Below are positions 1 to 3,725 of a stretch of 5,917 nucleotides of DNA, piece after piece. Position 1 is the stretch's first letter. Each line of letters begins with the position of its first letter. The DNA is from Candidatus Poseidoniaceae archaeon. GTDB lineage: Archaea; Thermoplasmatota; Poseidoniia; Poseidoniales; Poseidoniaceae. The notes below the pieces were generated by a model. The model saw only the letters and a program-made list of their open reading frames with translations, was not told the origin of the DNA and ran no database searches. The translations under genes were made by a program, and so were the position numbers. Where the stretch lies: NCBI GenBank assembly GCA_029250305.1, contig JAQXFM010000051.1:1-5917 (forward strand), read 5' to 3'.

Positions 1-13
1 AAGGCGTGATGGC

Positions 14-20
14 TAAATAC
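14..20 (+). promoter_or_regulatory. Candidate TATA box of the tRNA-Glu gene
   Basis: TAAATAC is centred about 30 bp upstream of the first base of the tRNA, the distance expected for an archaeal TATA box when transcription starts at or near the mature 5' end. It stands out as the only AT-rich patch in an otherwise GC-rich leader. No transcript data support it, and the motif is short. Confidence 0.4.
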
Positions 21-46
21 GGGGTGGCGGTGGCTGAACTATCCAC

Positions 47-119
47 GCTCGTATAGTGTAGTGGCCCATCATGAAGGACTCTCATTCCTTCGACCCGGGT
101 TCAAATCCCGGTACGAGCA
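47..119 (+). tRNA. tRNA-Glu (anticodon CTC)
   Basis: The full cloverleaf can be folded by hand. The acceptor stem is GCTCGTA (47-53) with TACGAGC (112-118). The D-arm is closed by 56-58 and 70-72, with a G-U pair at its base. The anticodon stem AAGGA/TCCTT (74-78, 86-90) carries the loop CTCTCAT with anticodon CTC at 81-83. The variable region is four bases (91-94), and the T stem CCGGG/CCCGG (95-99, 107-111) encloses the canonical TTCAAAT loop. The discriminator base is A119, and CCA is not encoded. It decodes GAG as glutamate. All stems are intact, so the gene should be functional. An integrase module lies directly downstream in the same direction, and the anticodon-loop sequence recurs nearby, so this gene may have served as an integration target. 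Confidence 0.97.
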
Positions 120-164
120 CCTTGTGTACGTAACTTGCTTTTAATGCAGGACTTGTGAATCAAA

Positions 165-180
165 GTACGAGGTGCCTTTT
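165..180 (+). terminator. Possible tRNA terminator with partial repeat of the tRNA 3' end
   Basis: GTACGAG followed by GTGCCTTTT lies 46 bp past the tRNA. The T4 run is a candidate archaeal termination signal. GTACGAG repeats the seven bases at 111-117 of the tRNA acceptor arm, and GGTGC (171-175) is complementary to GCACC at 117-121, so the tRNA tail and this site could pair. It could instead be a leftover of a former attachment site. Weak evidence either way. Confidence 0.25.
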
Positions 181-211
181 CAATAAGTGTAGATCGATTA
201 TTTTACTGTAC

Positions 212-224
212 AAATAAATATAAT
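212..224 (+). promoter_or_regulatory. Candidate promoter of the regulator-integrase operon
   Basis: AAATAAATATAAT is the most TATA-like stretch between the tRNA and the first gene. It would start transcription near position 245, leaving a leader of about 70 nt before the TTG start at 314. The leader contains CTTAAT at 255-260 and 276-281 and the reverse complement ATTAAG at 294-299. These repeats could serve as short operator half-sites for the ribbon-helix-helix protein encoded just downstream, which would be autoregulation. This is inferred from position only. Confidence 0.35.
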
Positions 225-302
225 CTGTGAAGACTCTCATCTTTTCCGACAGTTCTTAATATTGTTCATGAAAGCCTTAATTTCAGTCGAAGCATTAAGT
301 AA

Positions 303-307
303 GGGGA
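303..307 (+). promoter_or_regulatory. Shine-Dalgarno-like site favouring TTG start at 314
   Basis: GGGGA is six bases before TTG at 314 but eighteen bases before the in-frame ATG at 326. The spacing favours the TTG, which would add four residues (MKRI) to the protein. The match is only partial, so the ATG start remains possible. Confidence 0.4.
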
Positions 308-313
308 CGTAGA

Positions 314-859
314 TTGAAGCGAATTATGGCTAAACAAGATTGTCGCATAGAGTTCAAAACGAAAACACCAGAAGAGAAGAAATTATACGAATCAAAAACG
401 AAAGAACTGGGATATCGAAATCTTTCAGACATGATTCGTACTGCCATAAATCAACTCATCGATGGTTCCGACGAGTCTTCTCCTGAAGTCCTTCGATTAC
501 AACAAAAAATGATAGACAGAGATGCACGTATTGAGGAACTTGAGTCTACGCTCACAAAAAGTAAGAACGCTTATCAATACATACAGGGAGAGAACGAGGA
601 ACTGCGTATCGAAAACTACGGTTCGGTCAACGGGCTGAACGCCGTACTGATGGGTCGCCAAATTGATAGCTTCATCAAGCAACAAAACGGTGTCACCCGC
701 CAAGACATCCTCTCTGCCATTGAACGACCAATGGAAATCCAAGGCTTGGGTGAATTTCTCAAAGATTACATCTCCCAACTGTTCGAGGAAAGTTGTATTG
801 TGAGCATGAGTGATGGTGGAAAGGAGGTCCTCAGATGGATAGAGCAGACGAAGAATTGA
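314..859 (+). CDS. Ribbon-helix-helix / coiled-coil DNA-binding regulator
   Basis: The 181-residue protein is probably a DNA-binding regulator of the adjoining integrase. Residues 9-50 fit a ribbon-helix-helix (CopG/Arc-like) fold: a short strand (CRIEFKT), a charged helix starting PEEKKLYESK, a turn at ELGYRN, and a second helix from LSDMIRTAINQLI. Residues 57-102 are heptad-like and highly charged, predicted as a dimerising coiled coil. Residues 117-178 form a compact helical segment with a closing strand-like stretch (ESCIVSMSDGG), resembling a winged-helix domain. Such proteins usually bind short repeated operators as dimers or tetramers. The 3' end overlaps the integrase by 25 bp and contains its ribosome-binding site, so the two are co-transcribed and probably translationally coupled. 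A role as repressor or excision factor is inferred from context. The start is TTG 314 on spacing grounds, with ATG 326 as the alternative. The family assignment rests on the visible N-terminal pattern, not on a database search. Confidence 0.85.
   Translation: MKRIMAKQDCRIEFKTKTPEEKKLYESKTKELGYRNLSDMIRTAINQLIDGSDESSPEVLRLQQKMIDRDARIEELESTLTKSKNAYQYIQGENEELRIENYGSVNGLNAVLMGRQIDSFIKQQNGVTRQDILSAIERPMEIQGLGEFLKDYISQLFEESCIVSMSDGGKEVLRWIEQTKN
821..828 (+). promoter_or_regulatory. Strong Shine-Dalgarno site of the integrase
   Basis: AAGGAGGT, a near-perfect complement of the 16S rRNA 3' end, lies six bases before ATG 835. It lies wholly inside the 3' coding end of the regulator gene. It fixes the integrase start at 835 and explains the 25-bp gene overlap, a layout that couples translation of the two proteins. 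Confidence 0.85.
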
Positions 860-1812
860 AGATCAACATGAATCTCCTGGAACAGTGGATTGACGACATT
901 ACCAACTATCAACAACTTTCAGTGAAGACTCGTGGTACATATATCACAGACGTGAGAAACGCTGCACGCATCTTTGCAAAGAACGGGATAGCCTTCACCG
1001 CCATTCGCAAAGAACATCTCAAGATATTCTTATCAACTATTAAGAAAGAAACAAAGAGACCGGAAGGATTGAGCCATGGGCGATTGAAAGGAATCTTCTC
1101 TGCCCTCAATTCAATGATGGAGTTTCTTCTGTATGAGGAAAAGACGCTTCATAATCCTGTACCACCTTTCCGAAAGCGATACATGAAGACTTACAAGAAC
1201 AATACCCGCACTTCAAATCGAAGACAGGTTCCGAGTACTGAAGAACTTGGATTGATGATAGCAGGAATTCGAGATCATCAAAAGAAATCACTCCATATGA
1301 TTCTCGCTAAAACAGGAATGCGGAGGGGTGAGGCACATCTCTTAGATCTCAAATCGATAAACCTCATCGAAGGTTCAGTGATGATTGCTCGAACAGGTAA
1401 GCGAACACCTACGAAATTACCCATAGACAAGGAATGCTGCGATGTTCTTCATGCTTACTTGTCACGACTTCACATGTTTACGAGAAATCCAGAAGTGCAA
1501 GCCCTCTTCACAAATCGTAATGGTAACCGAGCTTCAGAGAACACTCTCTACAAGTGGGTATTGGATGATTCCATCAAAGCAGGACTGCATGAAGAAGGTT
1601 CAGACCGATTGGACATGCATAAGAAATTCACACCGCACCATTACCGGCACTGGCTCACTACGACTCTCCGTGCGAACGGATGCCCAGAGCGAGTAATCCG
1701 TTACATTCGAGGAGATTCTGATCACAATATTGCAGACCGTTATGACCACCTTACTTGGACTGAAATACACCAAGAGTATTCATCACACATCCGAGCACTG
1801 CAAGATTTGTAG
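835..1812 (+). CDS. Tyrosine recombinase / integrase (XerC/D-like)
   Basis: At 325 residues this is a full-length site-specific tyrosine recombinase, which cuts and rejoins DNA at paired att sites through a phosphotyrosine intermediate. Residues 11-105 form a helical SAM-like core-binding domain (QLSVKTRGTYITDVRNAARI). The catalytic domain runs from about 130. Arg163 lies in TGMRRGE (box I). Lys189 in RTGKR is the likely beta-hairpin lysine. The HxxR of box II is His268-Arg271 in TPHHYRHW. The nucleophile is Tyr303 in ADRYDHL. The position usually occupied by the LGH histidine reads RGD (Asp294), a substitution I recall from some archaeal integrases. The open frame is unbroken and all other catalytic residues are present, so the enzyme is probably active. 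It is co-directional with the upstream tRNA-Glu and overlaps the ribbon-helix-helix gene, typical of a tRNA-integrating element. It converges with the 140-residue gene across a 34-bp gap. The att sites it uses are not established. Confidence 0.95.
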   Translation: MDRADEELKINMNLLEQWIDDITNYQQLSVKTRGTYITDVRNAARIFAKNGIAFTAIRKEHLKIFLSTIKKETKRPEGLSHGRLKGIFSALNSMMEFLLYEEKTLHNPVPPFRKRYMKTYKNNTRTSNRRQVPSTEELGLMIAGIRDHQKKSLHMILAKTGMRRGEAHLLDLKSINLIEGSVMIARTGKRTPTKLPIDKECCDVLHAYLSRLHMFTRNPEVQALFTNRNGNRASENTLYKWVLDDSIKAGLHEEGSDRLDMHKKFTPHHYRHWLTTTLRANGCPERVIRYIRGDSDHNIADRYDHLTWTEIHQEYSSHIRALQDL

Positions 1813-1846
1813 TTGGACTCTTGTGCGTCAAACCCCTTGACTCTCA

Positions 1847-2269
1847 TCACTCCTCATCAATCCCTTTACTCAACCGCCCTCGCTTAAGCCACATTATCAC
1901 CCTATTGAGGACACTTGGGCGAATCTTCTGATGAACCAACTTCTTGAGACCAATGTCAAGGTCTGAAAGGCGATTTTCAGTTGATTGTATTCCACCGCCA
2001 TTCGCAATGCGAATCACCATAGCGATATATGGGGTGAACCCAAATGTCTGTTCATCCATTCGAAGATAGACTTCGCCCTCATCGGAGAGAAGCATTCTTT
2101 GGTCGGTACTGATGTATCCCCATGCCTTGAAATTTTCATATGAATCTAATTTCATGCCCATTCGGTACGAAAATTCTGGAGGCTTGAACGTTTTCTCGTT
2201 TTCATCATATGTTGGAATAATTTGCTCAATCTTATCATCATAATCTTCAGGTCTTTCTTCAGAATGCAT
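1847..2269 (-). CDS. Hypothetical 140-residue protein downstream of HNH gene
   Basis: I do not recognise this family. The protein has an acidic N-terminus (residues 1-25, rich in Glu and Asp), a middle segment with strand-like stretches (GEVYLRMDEQTFGFTPY), and a basic helical C-terminus from about 102 (LGLKK-type pattern followed by MWLKRGRLSKG). There is no signal peptide or membrane segment. It follows the HNH endonuclease on the same strand with a 46-bp gap and is presumably in its operon. ATG 2269 has no close Shine-Dalgarno site; the nearest GAGG is 17 bases away. The frame upstream of this ATG stays open back to 2365, overlapping the 3' end of the HNH gene, and encodes a protein-like acidic stretch ending PWPEDLLRNI. 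This raises the possibility that the two genes were once a single frame or are joined by frameshifting. It could be an accessory or immunity partner of the nuclease, but nothing in the sequence proves it. Confidence 0.65.
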   Translation of the reverse strand: MHSEERPEDYDDKIEQIIPTYDENEKTFKPPEFSYRMGMKLDSYENFKAWGYISTDQRMLLSDEGEVYLRMDEQTFGFTPYIAMVIRIANGGGIQSTENRLSDLDIGLKKLVHQKIRPSVLNRVIMWLKRGRLSKGIDEE

Positions 2270-2315
2270 TATGTTTCGAAGGAGATCCTCGGGCCAAGGT
2301 TCATTTTCATGCTCT

Positions 2316-3125
2316 TCACTGATTGAAATTCCCCCATAAGAATTCGATTGCGCCCTTAATAAAATCTACATTTGCCCCTTTCGCATTATTGTGTGGTTTA
2401 CAGTAGAGTGTCAGATTCCATGTACTTTGAGGGCCACCAAAGGTGAAGGGAATGAAACGATGATCGTATTGAAGGTCATGTTGCATTTGACAACGTTGTT
2501 TGAATTCATCGAGGTGCGTACATTGACCACCATCACGTATGGCAACGGCAATTCTGACATCTTGCCTGATGTTTCGTGAGATTTTCTCGTTGAGGATATT
2601 CTTTTTGATGAATCGTTCTGCTGTTAGATGTGTTTCTCTTGTCACCCTTGCCAAAATGCTAGATGTGTCACCCTCACTTTGGTTGGTGTATTGACGTATA
2701 TGCTCAAAAAATTTGTTCTTCGTCTGAGGATTGTAGATTATACCTTGTAGAGGTGCAGCTTGCTGAACTGGCATGATCGGATGCTGAACTACTGGTGCGA
2801 ACACTGGAGAAGACGATGTCCAGGTGATTTGAGGATACAGCTGTTTCAATTCTTTTTGTTGAATCAAGATGGTTGAATTAAATTGTATGAGATGCTCACA
2901 ATCCATTGTTGACTCTCCAACTTTAATGCGAAAACCAATTCCTTTGTACAGATAAATCTGCTGAGATTGTGCAACATCATTATCCTTGAGTGGGATGAGT
3001 TGAACATTGGAACGAGATACACAGTCTGCCCATTCACGAAGGAGGTAAGTTCGGCGAAATTTACCTGAAGAAACGTAGACTTTGGTGCTGTTGGTGGTGA
3101 TTTTAACTGCTGCGATTTTTGCCAA
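2316..3125 (-). CDS. HNH endonuclease
   Basis: The 269-residue protein has a C-terminal HNH nuclease domain at about 195-255 that follows the family pattern closely: Cys202, Cys212, the DH pair Asp221-His222, Pro226, Gly230-Gly231, Asn237-Leu238, Cys242, His245-Asn246 and Lys249-Gly250. The cysteines and His245 fit the structural zinc site. His222, Asn237 and Asn246 fit the beta-beta-alpha metal active site that nicks or cuts DNA. Residues 1-100 are strand-rich and unrecognised, possibly a DNA- or modification-recognition domain. Residues 105-135 are a Pro/Gln/Ala-rich linker. The TTG start at 3125 is chosen because GAGGTG lies eight bases upstream; the nearby ATG at 3130 is in another frame. 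The gene diverges from a repeat-rich regulatory region and precedes the 140-residue gene on its strand. The role could be a restriction-type defence nuclease, a homing enzyme or part of element replication; the sequence does not decide between them. Confidence 0.9.
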   Translation of the reverse strand: MAKIAAVKITTNSTKVYVSSGKFRRTYLLREWADCVSRSNVQLIPLKDNDVAQSQQIYLYKGIGFRIKVGESTMDCEHLIQFNSTILIQQKELKQLYPQITWTSSSPVFAPVVQHPIMPVQQAAPLQGIIYNPQTKNKFFEHIRQYTNQSEGDTSSILARVTRETHLTAERFIKKNILNEKISRNIRQDVRIAVAIRDGGQCTHLDEFKQRCQMQHDLQYDHRFIPFTFGGPQSTWNLTLYCKPHNNAKGANVDFIKGAIEFLWGNFNQ

Positions 3126-3133
3126 AACATCAC

Positions 3134-3139
3134 CACCTC
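3134..3139 (-). promoter_or_regulatory. Shine-Dalgarno site setting the TTG start of the HNH gene
   Basis: On the minus strand GAGGTG lies eight bases before TTG 3125. The longer context GAGGTGGTGATG includes an out-of-frame ATG at 3130, which is too close to this site to be served by it. The spacing therefore supports a TTG start. Confidence 0.65.
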
Positions 3140-3145
3140 GCTCTA

Positions 3146-3222
3146 TCGGTCGATTTTCGGCCGAGATTCGACCGAACTTCGGTTGTATTTCGTATTATAT
3201 TCGGTTGGTAATTGGCTGAAAT
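3146..3222. repeat. Degenerate 11-bp tandem repeat with a 30-bp dyad
   Basis: The trinucleotide TCG recurs at 3146, 3157, 3168, 3179, 3190 and 3201, exactly 11 bp apart, and a diverged unit starting TTGG follows at 3212. The best units read TCGGYCGA plus three variable bases. The first three units also form a dyad: TCGGTCGA (3146-3153) and TCGACCGA (3168-3175) are inverse complements placed symmetrically around the self-complementary TCGGCCGA (3157-3164). A second inverted pair, ACCGAA/TTCGGT, lies at 3171-3183, and TTCGGTTG occurs at 3178 and 3200. The array covers the likely promoter and start of transcription of the HNH gene. One-helical-turn phasing suggests cooperative binding of a regulator on one DNA face, but integrase arm sites or an iteron-like array would look similar. 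Confidence 0.75.
3193..3201 (-). promoter_or_regulatory. Candidate TATA box of the HNH gene
   Basis: On the minus strand the sequence reads AATATAATA, the best TATA-like run upstream of the HNH start. Transcription would begin near 3170, inside the 30-bp dyad, leaving a leader of roughly 45 nt. This geometry would let a protein bound to the dyad block transcription. Inferred from sequence alone. Confidence 0.35.
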
Positions 3223-3354
3223 GGTGAAATTTACCTTTTCCAATCTATTTTTTCCGTACATTCTTAGTGATTCATGGGGATTTATTTTCATTGAAATAAG
3301 TGATATGGTTTGTCCCTATAATGCTTCTCGTGACAGCGTACGTAAGGACTTGGA

Positions 3355-3390
3355 ATTGTCCGGACGAAACCTTAGAGTGTCCCGGACAAT
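3355..3390. repeat. 9-bp inverted repeat made of two palindromes
   Basis: ATTGTCCGG (3355-3363) and CCGGACAAT (3382-3390) are perfect inverse complements separated by 18 bases. Each arm also sits in its own palindrome: GTCCGGAC at 3358-3365, and GTCCCGGAC at 3379-3387 with an unpaired centre. The palindrome centres are about 21.5 bp apart, two helical turns, as expected for a pair of operator sites. As RNA the same sequence could form a 9-bp stem in the leader of the gene at 3448. Confidence 0.7.
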
Positions 3391-3416
3391 GTGTGATTCT
3401 TGTAGGCACTGGAATT

Positions 3417-3439
3417 AACAACCTCGGGTTGTTGCCCGA
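3417..3439 (+). repeat. Two overlapping, mutually exclusive hairpins
   Basis: AACAACC (3417-3423) pairs with GGTTGTT (3427-3433) around a three-base loop. TCGGG (3424-3428) can instead pair with CCCGA (3435-3439) around a six-base loop. The two stems share 3424-3433 and cannot form together. They end nine bases before ATG 3448. This could be a leader switch for the downstream gene or a terminator remnant. The pairing is certain; the function is not known. Confidence 0.5.
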
Positions 3440-3447
3440 ATTCGATA

Positions 3448-3693
3448 ATGATGTCTGAATCCTCCACTGCCCCCTTCCGGTCCTACGAACGAACATGGGA
3501 TGAGATTGAGCAAATGCTCCAACGAGCGGAGATCAAGCGGAAGAAGTGGAAGGACTGGTTCCGTGAATGCCGAAAGAACGGTGACCGTGAAGGTATGAAG
3601 GAAGCTGCCCGGAATCACAAAGCCTTGGACGGGGTTATCAAGACCCTCAAGTGGACCCTTGGCGAAGAGGGAATTTCAGATCCCCTTGAGTGA
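3448..3693 (+). CDS. Small basic helical protein of unknown function
   Basis: I do not recognise this 81-residue protein. Apart from a short polar N-terminus (MMSESSTAPF), it reads as two amphipathic helices: about 14-45, rich in Glu, Lys and Arg with Trp17, Trp34 and Trp37, and about 46-72 (REGMKEAARNHKALDGVIKT). It carries net positive charge in residues 28-60 and has no membrane segment or cysteine pairs beyond a single Cys41. It could be a small nucleic-acid- or protein-binding factor, but no motif decides this. Tandem ATGs at 3448 and 3451 are possible starts; neither has a Shine-Dalgarno site, so the transcript may be leaderless or use the structured leader described at 3355-3439. The gene converges with the surface-protein gene across 32 bp. 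Its base composition resembles that of the surface-protein gene rather than the integrase region, which suggests chromosomal origin. Confidence 0.6.
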   Translation: MMSESSTAPFRSYERTWDEIEQMLQRAEIKRKKWKDWFRECRKNGDREGMKEAARNHKALDGVIKTLKWTLGEEGISDPLE

Positions 3694-3725
3694 AGGCACG
3701 CTTCGAACGATTGAAATTGGATTGC

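Larger units (their letters stand above)
3126..3447. other. Gene-free 322-bp region rich in symmetric DNA
   Basis: No convincing gene lies here. It is the divergent spacer between the HNH gene (-) and the small helical protein (+). It holds, in order, the HNH Shine-Dalgarno site, the 11-bp repeat array, an AT-rich stretch (about 3205-3300), a TATAATG patch at 3317-3323 that might serve as a promoter for the plus-strand gene, the paired palindromes at 3355-3390, and two overlapping hairpins at 3417-3439. By eye, base composition shifts to more GC-rich after this region. It is the likeliest place for the right boundary of the integrated segment, although no copy of the tRNA 3' end was found in it. 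Confidence 0.6.

Noticed and set aside
1..56. Open reading frame fragment running from position 3 to a TAG at 54-56
   Set aside because: It is only 17 codons and ends inside the tRNA; a TATA-like box and the tRNA explain this region better.
3126..3222. CRISPR array
   Set aside because: The 11-bp units are short, contiguous and degenerate, with no spacers; no cas gene is present.
3212..3418. Plus-strand open frame of 68 codons
   Set aside because: It lacks a Shine-Dalgarno site, has unconvincing composition, and lies over the repeat array, an AT-rich spacer and the inverted repeat at 3355-3390.
3417..3447. Possible right-hand att copy of the tRNA T-arm (CGGGTTG...CCCGAATTCG)
   Set aside because: The resemblance to the tRNA T-arm needs several gaps and mismatches and does not extend into the acceptor stem; the hairpin pairing explains it better.
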